In this document: one piece after another, positions 40,116-51,415 of the stretch | Layout of the letters: each line of letters begins with the position of its first letter | Numbering within the stretch: the stretch's first letter is position 1 | Assembly (NCBI GenBank): GCA_009823395.1 | Contig: CM020501.1 | Span: forward strand, 33,378,493 to 33,442,492 | Source of the DNA: Thamnaconus septentrionalis | Lineage: Eukaryota; Chordata; Actinopteri; Tetraodontiformes; Monacanthidae | Direction of reading: 5' to 3' | Length of the DNA stretch: 64,000 bases | The notes under the pieces: generated by a model | The model's database searches: none | What the model was told of the DNA's origin: nothing | What the model saw: the letters and a program-made list of their open reading frames with translations, nothing else | Translations under genes and position numbers: made by a program

Positions 40116-40195
40116 ATACGGGACAAGCGCCGTCCCGTATCGAGCGAAAACAGGACGCACCATTTCATCGTCAAATACGGGAGCGCTCCGTATTT
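40116..40195. repeat. Two adjacent short palindromes
   Basis: ATACGGGAC and GTCCCGTAT pair around a 7-base loop (40116-40140). AAATACGG and CCGTATTT pair around GAGCGCT (40173-40195). Both share the ATACGG core. A GGACGGTTGGCAACTCC phrase nearby recalls the inverted end of a DNA transposon, but no partner end is visible. Confidence 0.6.
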
Positions 40196-40577
40196 TGAGG
40201 GACGGTTGGCAACTCCACCTGCGGCAGATGGTCGGGGAGGCCAATCAACGAGGAGGGACGTCGATCATAGATCCACATTAGTGCTGGCTGGCCAGAGCTC
40301 TATCACATGAATCCCAGAGTAAACACAGTGTGGTGGGTGAGCTGTGGGCAGGTCCTCTGGTGCAGCAACCATATGCAGGGCACACAGGGGGAAAGCCGGG
40401 ACGAGCCACGCTGTAAAATCAAGAGTCAACAGCGTCGTGGTGTTGTTGCGCTGGCAATACACAGAAGAAATGAGCCTGCAAGGACACAAGAAGAGCTACA
40501 CTGCAGGAGCGCTGTTTTGATCCAGGACCAGGTCTGATCATCGGAATAACCCCGACGCTGCTGGAATGGCCTCTGCC

Positions 40578-40797
40578 GAGCTCCCGCTGTGTCGCTCCGC
40601 TCATTAAATTTAACATTCAACTCAGGGTTTTTTTTTTCTTTTGCTATAAAATGAAAGGAAAAAGAGAGACTTTCATTTTACACAGAAACCATTACAACAT
40701 TAGCATATCAGTAGCAGAGCCCAGGGGAGGCTTCTATATAAAGCAGGCGCTGAGGCTTGCGAATGTTTGGTAAAAAAATAACTGAATCGTCTCAAAG
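40578..40797 (+). repeat. Diverged tandemly duplicated module, copy 1 (with TATA motif)
   Basis: It starts GAGCTCCCGCTGTGT and contains CTCATTAAATTTAACATTCA, CAGGGTTT, AACCATTACAACATTAGCAT, TATATAAAGCAG (TATA motif 40735-40742) and GAGGCTTGCGAATGTTTGG. The same blocks occur in the same order at 41249-41480. Confidence 0.75.
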
Positions 40798-40965
40798 TCC
40801 GATTGAAATATCAAGAATTTTAAAGGGAGATGTTTGAATCCCTGATGGACTCAGACAGAGTGCACTGTCTTCATGCAGCAGAGGAGGAATAGAGAGCTCA
40901 ATATGCACTTCCTGTCTGTATCCTAAAATATACAGACTGTTCAGCTCTACGCGGAGCACATAATA

Positions 40966-41047
40966 TATAATATATATGTATATGTATATATGTATATATA
41001 TATACATATATAAAATCCTCTTGGCCCTCTCTCTCTCTCTCTCTCTC
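40966..41047. repeat. Imperfect (TA)n tract and (CT)n tract
   Basis: A TATATG-type stretch at 40966-41011 followed by (CT)n at 41029-41047, lying between the two duplicated modules. Confidence 0.85.
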
Positions 41048-41248
41048 CCTGATTTTACTGCAATTAAAACAATGCATATTGGATTCAGACGGGAGATTTT
41101 CAAGAGGAATTAGTGAGATTTCTGCATCAGAATCTCCAGCTTCCTGGTTCAAGGTTAGGAAAATCTGTACTATTTTTTTCCCATCACATCAAGGATCCAG
41201 TCTTCCAGGGAACCAAGTCCAGCTCATACAACAGTCTTAAAGGCAGCT

Positions 41249-41480
41249 GAGCTCCAGCTGTGTTATTCAGCTCATTAAATTGCAAGGTTGCATTTAACAT
41301 TCAGCGCAGGGTTTCACTACAAAATCCAAACTAAAGACACTTTATTTTACAGGCAAACCATTACAAAATTACCATATTAATATAGTCAAACCCAGAGGAT
41401 GAATTAAGCAGCTGCTCATATAAAGCAGCCATTGAGGCTTTGTGAATAATTGGCAAAACATCGGAATCATTGCTAAATAT
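41249..41480 (+). repeat. Diverged tandemly duplicated module, copy 2 (with TATA motif)
   Basis: It has GAGCTCCAGCTGTGT, CTCATTAAATTGC, TTTAACATTCAGCGCAGGGT, AACCATTACAAAATTACCAT, CATATAAAGCAG (TATAAA 41419-41424) and TTGAGGCTTTGTGAATAATT, in the same order as copy 1. The offset is 671 bases at the left end and 682 at the right. Confidence 0.75.
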
Positions 41481-42116
41481 ACCAAGACTGGGTCAGAATA
41501 GCAATTTGAAAGTTAGCTCACAATGTCAAGTGGAGCTAGTTGTCTCAGTCACTGATGCACTCGGAGGTGATGCCGGTTCAGTGCCACGTGAAAGCGATTC
41601 CACCAGGAGCATTTTTATTTTGTGAGGTGACACCTGAGTGAAACGTTTCTTCCCTCTGTAAAGCAAAAAGCCATGACTGGTCCCTTCAAGTTTATACAAA
41701 AGCTGCACGTTTACAGAATTCCCTCTCAATTACTGAAATGATATGGGGTCAGGGACTGCACGAGGAGAGCTTGAGAAATGAGGGAGTTTTAGAAGCGAGA
41801 AATCTGAGTGTGTGAGCAGAATGCACGTCAATTACCAGCAGTTACACAGCAGGAAAAAGGCCTCGCAAAGGGGAAGACTGAAAACAGTGGTCGCTGTTTA
41901 TGTACCCCCCCCAATCCAGAGGGGCAATAAAACCTCAAACATGTCCATTTGCTCCCCAGCTACTCCCCAACGGCCCAGTTTGTTGACAGAATGCAGCGTT
42001 TATTCCCCCTCGTCCATCTGCCTTCTCTCCGTTCCGTCCTGCACCGTGTCCTTCTGAGCGCTCCTCACTCTTTTTGTTGTCCTTGTCCTGTCTGAAGCGT
42101 AACCCCCCCACCATCC

Positions 42117-42118
<2 letters not shown>

Positions 42119-42157
<39 letters not shown>

Positions 42158-42288
42158 CTGCCCTCCTGCTCTTGTAATGATAGAACCATCTGTGGCCACT
42201 CACCTGACCAATGACCAACATGCTGTCAGGGTGACAGTGTAAACCGCTCCGAGAGGAGATAACACAGCCATACAGCTGAGATAATTGA

Positions 42289-42326
<38 letters not shown>

Positions 42327-42849
42327 CGGTGAGAGAGCTCCTGGTTACTATGGGAACTTGACCTCAGGCTTCTCTGTACACACACACAGAAGCATCCCGC
42401 TGAAGACCTCCCTCTGTGTACTTTGCTCCCGGTGGGCTGCTCGGGGGGAGAAGCAAACTTAGAACGCCGGCCGATGATGTAACAAGACAGCGGGATCACC
42501 GGCAGAAATGAGCACCTTGTTTCCTGAGGCGGCAGAGGAAAAAAAAAACCCTGCTGGGCAGTTACATCACTGCCCGGGGTTCTCGGACTCCAGGGACGGA
42601 GCAGCCCCACATCTGAGTCAGACGTGAAATAGAGCTGCAGAAAAGGGGTTGTGGAGCAGTGGTACGATCCTGTCGGGTCACTGCTGTGCATTGGTTGGCA
42701 ATTATGAACCTTGTTGCGCAGCATCCTTCATAAAAATAAAAAAAAAAGAAGAAAAAAAATCTGTTTTCCATTTGTTTGGAGTGGATAGGGTTCCCTCTAG
42801 TGGTACAAAGTCTACACTGCAAAAAGAGGAACCGCAGCCAGCTTCCACT

Positions 42850-42890
<41 letters not shown>
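42119..42890. repeat. Cluster of three (CA)n microsatellites
   Basis: Three uninterrupted CA tracts in the same orientation at 42119-42155, 42290-42325 and 42853-42890, each 36-38 bases long. Confidence 0.95.
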
Positions 42891-42891
<1 letters not shown>

Positions 42892-43234
42892 CCTCATTTC
42901 AGGTTCACAAAACCTGAAATGAATATTGTTTTCATAATTATCTCTCACACCAGCAGAAATAAATTAAATTAGATCCCTCAACCAGCTATTGTTATGTTTT
43001 CAACCCCTAGAACAACAACTTGTCAGAGGATCTTGCAAAAGAAAAACCCAAAGCTGCATCTTTTTTATTCATACATTTCAACGTTCACTTCAAAACAAAA
43101 AAATAATGACACCATTAAAATTGTAAAGAAGCCAAAGAAATTCCATTCATAATCCTTCAGCGTATAAATGTTGAGTGTTCATTTAAAATGGAGATTAGAT
43201 GTGTGCATGTATGTAATCATCTCTTCTGGGAGAA

Positions 43235-43335
43235 ACTCTGAGGAAACCCCTGCAGGCGGGAGCAGAACCCAACGACTCAACAGCTGAACCCAGGACCTTC
43301 TCTTGCTATGAGGCAACACCGCCATGCTGGTCCAA
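43235..43335 (-). mobile_element. 5' fragment of tRNA-derived SINE (inverted)
   Basis: Minus-strand reading gives CATGGCGGTGTTGCCTCATA, GCAAGAGAAGGTCCTGGGTT and CCTGCAGGGGTTTCC, the head region of the SINE family seen at 19464. Confidence 0.5.
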
Positions 43336-43639
43336 CATGGACGAACGCTTTGCATGAAAGGCAGAATAGTTGTTTTTCAACATTTTGAACTTGGCTGCTA
43401 CAATCCCTCGTGAAAAAAAAAGGCCTTTTCCAACCTCCTATTTTTCAACTTGCTGATTTCTTGGTGCAGTTCCAGCAGTGAGCCTCTCTGAACTCGTGGG
43501 CTTCTTAAATCACCTGCTCAGAATGTGCACTGAAGTGCACGTGAAGGATAGAGCTGCACCTGCAGCGGACCGGAGGAGTAAATGTGATTGAAGAGAAGGA
43601 CCGAGTCGAAGGTAAGAGGGTTTATTTCCATTCTTAGTC

Positions 43640-44560
43640 ACTTGTGTGGCCAGGCCAATAAAACAGGCAGGTTTATGAGTGGCAATGAAAGACGTGATAA
43701 ACAGTACTGAAGCATCCTGAGGGAGGTCTTTGTGGGTGAAACTGCACTATTCGTAGAAAGTGCTTTCTGCCGGGTTGGGAGAAAGCTCCTTTCTCTTCCT
43801 GCTAAACACATGCAAGTCCAGCAGGGGGAAGCATCTTCACACAAATGACACACAACTGCGGCCTCCAGGGGTTTAGGCGGGAAATAAATGACCTGCTGAC
43901 ACACACAGCCGGACGGTTCAGATCTTCTTGACGAGTTGAAACTATTTGCCTGCATGCACGGCTCCCAGAAATGGCATTGCATACACATTACCCATGACAT
44001 GATACAAAATACAAAAATCTCACCTTTTTTTTTTCTGAGAAGAAACCAAACAAACAGGGTTGAATCTAATCTAATCTGATCTGTCATTTCTTCCTTCTGA
44101 AGATTCAAAAGTCAGAGTAATAAAACTGAGAGATGAGTTGCTGAATAAAATGTCCCTGGCCAGTTTCTAAGTAATAAACCTCATGTTAACTTTGTGTTTC
44201 ATTTGATCTTCAGCTCCTCCTTAGTTTCGTGCAGAGGGTTGTAAAAGTATTCACACTCAGTACTGATTCAAATCCTCTGCTCAAGTAAAAGCAAGGGTTG
44301 TGAAATTTACTCAAGTATTTTGCACTAATGAAACAAGACATTAGTTGATAAATTTGTTGTGAGAGAACTGAAAAGAATCTGGACTGAACTGACCAGAGTC
44401 TTGATGAGTACCTGGATCTTTTTTTTTTTTTTTTACAGCTTTGCTACTCTCAATACTATTGCTTATATTCAACTGCAGCGCAATCGAATAATCAGTAATA
44501 GTTATGACCAGTGAGCCACTAATGGAATTTTACATTAATAACAGTGAACAATGCTCTTTT
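43640..44560. other. Non-genic stretch downstream of the Ig-domain gene
   Basis: No recognisable exon or repeat. One 156-codon minus-strand frame (43638-44108) lacks any known domain and shows no homology I recognise. Confidence 0.4.
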
Positions 44561-44567
44561 CTACATG

Positions 44568-44573
44568 TTTATT
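44568..44573 (-). terminator. Candidate poly(A) signal of the Ig-domain gene
   Basis: AATAAA on the minus strand, about 293 bases after the stop codon. It is the first canonical hexamer I noticed downstream. The GU-rich element is not obvious. Confidence 0.35.
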
Positions 44574-44865
44574 TTACTTGGTACAGAAAATGTACTGAAC
44601 GCTGATCCCAAAGCTGAGGAATTCTAAAATAATCTCAATCTTCCATCATCCATTCTTACATATTTAACAACACAACAGCATAGTACAAATAGCTACACTC
44701 AAACCAACAACTATATATATGTTTTTTTTTTCGACATAAGGAATAGAAAGTACACATATTGTACAAATGTAGGGTGTAAAAGTTAAAAGGTACAAAGTAT
44801 TAGCACTTGGTTACTCACCACCACTGGTTTTGTGACACTGTGAGACGGCACTTACGGTTTTGGAA

Positions 44866-47800
44866 TCAACACACAAGCAAATAGATTGAAACACACAACA
44901 AAGACCAAGTGGACGTCAGTAAACTGCCTCCATTTCTGGTCTTCGCAGTGGATGGCTGAGGTGTCCGCAGCAACGCGCCCCTCAAGTATCTCCCAGACTT
45001 CCCCACCAAGGAGCATTTGAAGGGCTTGTGTGAGGACGTGTGCTTCAGGGTGCTCGTGATCGTCCACCAGCCGTCTCCGTCCACCTGTCTGCTGGTGGAG
45101 ATGCCTTCGTGGAGCCTTGCTTTGCCGTGCTGCCCGTGAAACCAGTGCACGTCTCTGCCCTCGTGCACTTTGTCGAAGATGCAGGTGGAGGCACCGCTGG
45201 TCGTCTCAGTCTGCACTCCAGCACAGCACTCTGAAAGGAGGATCATTTCAGATTTTGTTCTCCATTACCAAAGGTACACTGGCTGCATGCGCAGGTTGTC
45301 CCTTCATATGTTACCAAAGCAAATCTTTTTTGTTTTGTTTTTTTTTATCTTTTGTGCCCCCAGCAGAGCTGATGGCTGGCTGAGATTTTTCTTCTGAAAC
45401 TTGGTTGAGGTGAAGATTCATCAAGTTCCAATAAAAAGAACCTTTGGTCTGTCGTAGTATTCTGTTCCAGTCAGCCTTTCTTTTACTAATGATGAAAAGC
45501 AGGAAGTGACTGAAGCCAATTACATTCTAAAAACAAAGAAAAACAACAGAGTTCAGCAAATCTAAAATAAAAAGTCAACCGGCAAGGAGGTTCATTAAGT
45601 AAATCAAATTACAGGTGCATATTTACAGGGTTCAGATTGAACAAGTGATGGTGGCTTTTTCCATTTCGGACTGAGGAACTGGATGAGTGGTGATGATAAA
45701 AGTGAGATGATTTTCTGTATGACCTAATCAGCAAGAATGATGTAGTTGCAGACATATTAGAAAAGTCGGATGGCATTTTCTCCTTAAACAGAGGAACAAA
45801 TGAGGACACTGAACAATTTTTGATTTAAAAAAAATACTATATATTTCTGTAAATATATGTTGCACTCTAGCTCTACACCTCAGGTGATGTGTCTACAGTC
45901 TGTGACCCCTTATTCTACTGGGAAGCCTCAAGCTGTTGATCCCCAGACACAGGTGGCAGTGGAGGGGACACCCTTAAAACAGGACACAACCTCCTTTAGC
46001 ATCATGAAATATTTGTGCGTGTGAATATTTTCTGTTTCAAAAGGCGTGACTGCAGCGCAAAACCAGTTGCTCTGTCTGTTGTCAACAAGAAAATAAAAAT
46101 GATATCCTCGTACTTTTCCTGGGTGTGTGTCAAGTGTTATTGTCTCGGTGAAACTTCCAGAGTGGACAGAGGGCAGCGCGTGGGTTGTGATTGTACTAAA
46201 ATAAATTGCTCTTGGAGGCTCAACAGCGATTCTTAGAGCAATATATCACAAAATAGTTGGGATTATCCCAAAAACGTTTTCCCAACGCTGTGGTCCAGCT
46301 GGCAGAGAGACCTTTTCACTCCGCACTCCCCGTCCACAGCTCTTTGGTGCAGCAGGATAATTCAGACGATTGACTCAAGCAAAAATGCAGCTACAAACCA
46401 GATAAGAGACTGGAATTGAATGCTATGCTAAGCTACATTACCGGTCAAAAGTTTGGACACATCTTCTCATGCCTTTTTTTTTTTTTTTTTTTTTCCATCT
46501 TGACAACTTTCTACACTGCAGATAGATACTGAAGACATCAGATATATGGTCAAGATATATGTAATTATGAAGAAAAGAAAAACACGGTCAATAACTCTAC
46601 ATGTGCTTTTTATGACAGGTGGCTGCTTTGAGGAATTCCAATATAAAACAAGTAATTTTACACTTTTATTGTTTCCACATAATTCCATGTGTGTTCATAC
46701 GTAGTTTCGATGCCTTCAGTGAAAAACTGCAATGTCAACAGTCATGAGAATACAAGTAAAGATTTTCCATTCTTGGGTGAGGCCACACTTTGTAGCACCT
46801 TGAGGTTGTGCGGGCGACAAACCTTCGAACTGTTTAAAGAAGAGATGTCTGCGACTGTGACCCACATTTTGAGTTTGCTTGGTGCACTTACAGAGGAAGT
46901 CCACAGGGGGTTTATGGAAAACAATACCTCATCACTCATTAATCACAACATCTCCCCGCCGGAACAACAACTCCAGTGTTTTGTTTGTCTTCCTTGAGTT
47001 CACGCGGATCCTTTTCTGTTTTGGTTTGTTTTCTTTCTTCATTTTCATAAATCAATTTAGCTCCTTGACGCTCGATAGCTGCAAAATTTAAATTGTCATG
47101 TGAGTCGTCCTCTGTGTTGTCACAACTTTTCACAGACCTGTCGGCTCATTTTTAAGCCATTAGGCCAAAATCAATAGCCAGCAGTGTTTCAGCCCTTCCG
47201 AAGGGTGTTTCACCACATTCATTATTAACCTGGCCCACAAGTTGGTTCCAGGTTAGTCTATCAGAGAAGTGTTAAAACAACAACAACAACAAAACTAGTG
47301 GTATTGAAAGGATTAATTGACTCATGCCTCATATTCATGCGGTCCTCGCCAGTAGACAGAGAGACAAAAACACCACCGCAGGTTCTGTTGCCGATTGTGT
47401 CGTCCAGTTGTGATGACGACACAACTAACCGCGTCCAAACTAACACATTTGGCCAAAACTATATTCATCAGTCGCTTCTTTCATTGATCACAACCTCACC
47501 ACACTCTTCCACCTCTTCATCCCTGACCAGGAAGACATGAGTCATGCATTGGAACCTCTGTCCTGCTGTTTTTGTTTTCCGTTTTGGTAGGAAATCAGAA
47601 GAAAGCGCTGCCGGAGAAGTTGGCTGTGTGTCTCAGCTGCAATGCATTACGACTAAAGCATTGAGAGGTTTAAAATATATTTGACTGTGTAACTGCTGGT
47701 TGTTGCCTAACATGTAAAATAAAAATCATCAATCAAATGTAAAACTTTCCTTCGGGAGAGTGAATGGACGGCTATGATTTGGATTGAACCATAACCGGCT

Positions 47801-49839
47801 TTTTGAGAGTTATTATTAAAAGTGCTTGAAGCTTTATGACTTCGTAACATATGAAGAACAGCAGTGCAGACTCTTGAAAGAATAAAAACCATGATTCTGA
47901 CCTTGCAGCTCCACTCTTGTGTTGATGTGCTTCGCTCCCCGGTCGGACTTCAGCTTGCACATGAAGTCCAAGTTGATGGTGTCCGTCGGTCGCACTTTAT
48001 GCAGGACCAGCGACAACCCTCCGCGCGTGTAGTCGCAATGGAAATGCTTAATTACATCTCCAGAATGTGTGGTTACGTTTTCATGGGCGTCCACCGAGCA
48101 CAGCGGCCTTTGGTTGAAGGACCATTTCATGTGTTTGATGGACAGTTTGTCAAGGGAAGAAGCCACGTCACAGTTGAGGGTGACGCGTTGTCCACACGCT
48201 GCAGAGACGGTGGGATTCGGCTGCAATCTGACCATCTCTGCACAGAGAACATCAGAACAACAGATCCAAGGCGTTGAAATTTGTTTCTTTCATTTGTTCA
48301 GTTCAAGATTCACAACTGCGATACAAAGTAAGTAAATAGAGAGAAGAAACTGAGAACTTTCACTCTCTTATTGATGAATTCCATGTTGTGTTAGGGTGAA
48401 TTCCAATTCCTCCTTTAACCCTCAATCTCAACCCTCAATCTCAAAAATGCTCGCTCTCGCTTAGTGCAAGTGCTGTCCCGATTCTCAGAAGGTCAAGTTG
48501 AGGGACCAGTTTAAGGGCTGTATCGCCCTCAGTATTGAGATTCTCCGGCACCACCCTTGGGAGTAAGGGCTACCCAGAAGGCATTGCGTATTTTCGCCAA
48601 GACATCTTCGAAAAATGGCGATGGAAAAAGCGAGCTACAAATGGAAGTATTTTCTTAGTTAATAAAGATATAAATATTACCAAACCATTTTATTGTCTTA
48701 GTTTAAGACTTTTTTATGGATTATTGACATCGTTGTTGCGTAACATTTATTTTTTTTTTACTTTACGATGTTTGTCAGCCGGACCGGCGGTCCCGGCTTC
48801 ACGTTACTTGTATACCTCGTTGTGTAGCGACGGAGGACTTCTTCTTTTTCCTCGTCTTCTTCTTCTTCTTCTTCTTCTTCTTCTTCTTCTTCTTCTTCTT
48901 CTTGACAGACTGGACGTAGCTTTGGCGTAAGGCCGCCCCCCACAGTCTGAAGATGTAACTGCACTTAAGGGGTGTCCCATTTCTAAGTCACAAGATAGCC
49001 CTGACACTTATTTTTGAGGGCCAAGATTGAGGGCCAAAGATTGAGGGTTAAGGGCGAGGGTTGAGATTGAGGAGTTAAGGGAGGAACTGGAATTGGCCCT
49101 TGGTCCTTGTTTTCTGTTTCCTGCGTTGTTGTATTGTTATATTACCAATAAAATTGTGCAAATGTGATCTGATCCATGTCCATCGCTATACAAATGAACT
49201 TTGTCTAAATGTAAGCCACCAATCAGTCAACGTATTTACACAGGATATAATCTCAGGTGAATAAGGTATTGCGAGCATATTTAGAGTCAAAACAACAAAG
49301 AAAGAGTTCAAATTTGAAAATCACCAGCTGAAGACGGTTAAGGAAAGATTCAGGGAAGATTTTTTTATTTAAAGGAAAATTCTGGTATATTTTCTACTGC
49401 ATTTTATCCAAAAAATAAATGTCTTAATATGCTAGAGACTAAAATATGAAGGTTTTTGGACACCTTGTGCATTTACTGTATTGTATTGCATGAAGAATCA
49501 GTCAGTGCTGTGCAATGGATGTTTCAGCAAGATGACATCCCATGTAACACATCCAGAGTCAAGAACAAGAATTTTGCTCCCCCCCTTTTTTTTTTGTCTT
49601 ATTAAAAATAAAAAACTCTCTTTTGTTTGTTTGCCTCTGATGCATCCAAACCTTTAACAACACGTTCACAATTTTCTACTATATGCTCTAACTCTCTCTC
49701 TAGGAAATATTTCATCACAATAACTGGGAAATTAATAACCTTTTTCCATTACTGTACATCCGACTTTTCACATACCTCGCGTTGAAGTAGTCAGTGCAGG
49801 CAGAAGCCAGAGGAAGACGTGCAAAATCGGCAGCCTCAT
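44866..49839 (-). CDS. Two-Ig-domain cell-surface or secreted protein, three coding exons, 254 aa
   Basis: Exons 49839-49776, 48237-47902 and 45230-44866 join in phase 1 at both junctions with GT-AG sites, giving 254 residues. Residues 1-20 are a signal peptide (MRLPILHVFLWLLPALTTST). Domain 1 (about 23-133) is V-set-like with Cys44, Trp60 and Cys115, an extra Cys68/Cys89 pair and an N-V-T glycosylation site at 75. Domain 2 (about 135-222) has Cys150, Trp163 and Cys206. The tail 237-254 is hydrophobic and ends at the stop with no cytoplasmic segment; N-G-G-S at 233-236 could be a GPI attachment site (inference). One exon per Ig domain with phase-1 borders is typical of Ig-superfamily receptors. 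The layout recalls B7/butyrophilin-like immune proteins, but I cannot name a family. Transposons lie in both introns. A further exon inside the 2.7-kb second intron cannot be excluded. Confidence 0.8.
46442..46770 (+). mobile_element. Tc1/mariner-type inverted-repeat element (MITE-like) in the Ig gene intron
   Basis: It opens CCGGTCAAAAGTTTGGACAC, a phrase common to fish Tc1-related repeats. The left part (TTGACAACTTTCTACACTGC then ACTGAAGACATCA) is the imperfect reverse complement of the right part (TCGATGCCTTCAGTG then GCAATGTCAACAGTCATG), so the element is a fold-back. No transposase is present. It sits in the second intron of the Ig-domain gene. Confidence 0.6.
48393..49100 (-). mobile_element. 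Non-autonomous inverted-repeat transposon, copy 2 (in first intron of Ig gene)
   Basis: Full-length 708-bp copy, inverted relative to 26976-27689, from AGGGTGAATTCCAATTCCTC to GGAACTGGAATTGGCCCT. The trinucleotide tract (CTT on the plus strand) is at about 48839-48903. It lies wholly within intron 49775-48238 of the Ig-domain gene. Open frames crossing it are explained by the element. Confidence 0.85.
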
Positions 49840-49938
49840 TTTCACATAGTTCTGGAGTACAAAAAAAAGTCAGACTTTGAACAACAAATAACAACCAGAA
49901 AACTTTTCTTTTCGAGTAACAAGGAAGTAAAACTAACC
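49840..49938 (-). other. 5' UTR end and short 5' UTR intron of the Ig-domain gene
   Basis: Upstream of the ATG on the minus strand is a strong acceptor (CTTTTTTTTGTACTCCAG, AG at 49853-49852). Beyond it is a donor CCAAG/GTTAGT (exon end 49938). This suggests a non-coding first exon beginning above 49938 and an 86-base intron. No clear TATA box was found above it. Confidence 0.45.
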
Positions 49939-50364
49939 TTGGCGTGACTGCAGTTTCTGTTTGCCTTCAGTGCTCCAAACCTCAGACTCGTTGAGATGGT
50001 ACTGGTTCATTCGTGCGTGGTGCCATCAGATAGGGGAAAAGATAACTGGTCAATGATTACAAGAATATAAAAAGCAGAATTTCCTGTAAAGGCTGGACGA
50101 AGGACTGAGGTGCGTGTGTGTGTGCGAGCCTGTTTTGGAGTTCATGTCCTACAATGAATGACGTGGGAAATGAGATAAACGGCGATACCAAATGAGGGCA
50201 GTGATAGCGTGGCTACTGACTCCGACCGCCGCTCTTGCTGCCACAAGCCTGCTCTTGTGTCGCAGCCTTTGAAGCGATCGTGTCGCTGCTCAGCACAGTT
50301 TTATGAATCTTTGACATTGTTCAAAGACTGTGGCAGCGGTCACTGGGAGAATCCCACTATCTGC

Positions 50365-50428
50365 CCCCACAGTCCCTGCAGCCCTGAGTGCAGGAGGAAG
50401 TGGGTATTGAAAATGGATGGATGGATGA
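50365..50428 (+). mobile_element. 3' tail of tRNA-derived SINE
   Basis: CCCTGAGTGCAGGAGGAAGT, GGGTATTGAAAATGG and (ATGG)n are the terminal phrase and tail of the SINE family. The rest is lost. Confidence 0.6.
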
Positions 50429-50989
50429 AAAGTGTTTCATACTTTTGTTTAAAAAAAAAAATAGTGGGAGGGTTTTGGAGAAATGATAAGATCAATATTT
50501 TGAACGTTGGACCCAGGAGTGCTGGGTCGTAAAATACCGGTATGATCAAAAACTACTCGGAGGACTTGGTCGGTATTTGACTTCATGTGAAAATGTTGTT
50601 CTGCTCTGTTACAGTTTGGTTCTTATTAAGACCGGGAGTGGCTGCTTCAACAGCTTTTCCAAGTGACAACAAGCCCAGGGTTTCAGGAGGAAGACAAAGT
50701 GGCTGGTGTTGACTGAGCAGTCGAAGACAGGAAGCAGAGCAGTGACTGTGAAAGACATCAAAACATCAGCCAACAGCCAAGCAGCCTTCATCTTAAAAAT
50801 GTTCTTGAGTGCCAAAGAGACGTTTCTCCAGAGGTTTTCCCATAATTCAATGCTGCTGCTTTTCTCTCATCATATATGGCTGTTTACATCTTAGATGAAG
50901 AAAGTAAAAGTGCTTAGAGTGCAAACCACGTGCAAATGTGGGTGCACCAAGAAATCCAACAGCTTAATAATTAGAGGCTTTTGAATGCG

Positions 50990-51415
50990 TTACACTCTCG
51001 ACAACTCTGGCCACTGTATTGGTAAACTGTGCAGTTGGGTGTTTGCACAAGTGGCTATCCAGCCAATCACATCACAGCAACTCAAAGCATTTAGGTTGTG
51101 CAGACATGGTGAAGACGACTTGCTAAAGCACAAAGTGAACTTTGGAAGAATGTGGCATAGTTGTTGGTGGCAGACGAGCTGCTCTGGGTGTTTCTCAAAC
51201 TGCTGATCTGTGGGATTTCCAGTCTCCAGGGTTTACAGAGAGCGGTGCCAAAAAGAGAAAAATATCCAATGAGCAGAAGTCGTGTGGAGGAAATTGTCGG
51301 AGGGTCAGAGGAGAACGGACAGACTGACAGAATGTTTGCTACTCCTGCTCATTTCTAACAGTAAAGTTGTGCCATATTAGCACGTTAGAACTTTAGGAGG
51401 CACTTTATTGGTTTC
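50990..51415 (-). mobile_element. Dispersed DNA-transposon-like repeat, copy 3 (longest)
   Basis: On the minus strand it contains CTCATTGGATATTTTTCTCT, CTCTGTAAACCCTGGAGA, GATCAGCAGTTTGAGAAACA, AATGCTTTGAGTTGCTGTGA and a GTTTACCAATACAGTGGCCA end. It shares long blocks with 15150-15490. It is the most complete copy in the window and has no transposase. Confidence 0.6.

Noticed and set aside
43638..44108. 156-codon minus-strand open frame downstream of the Ig gene
   Set aside because: No domain, no coding-like conservation pattern that I can see, and internal low-complexity segments.
48535..48930. A frame shared by transposon copies 1 and 2 (RFSGTTLGSKGYPEG and beyond), possible transposase remnant
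   Set aside because: It starts with TTG rather than ATG. Of five differences between copies in the first 70 or so codons four change the amino acid, and the frames diverge before the trinucleotide tract, as expected for non-coding sequence.
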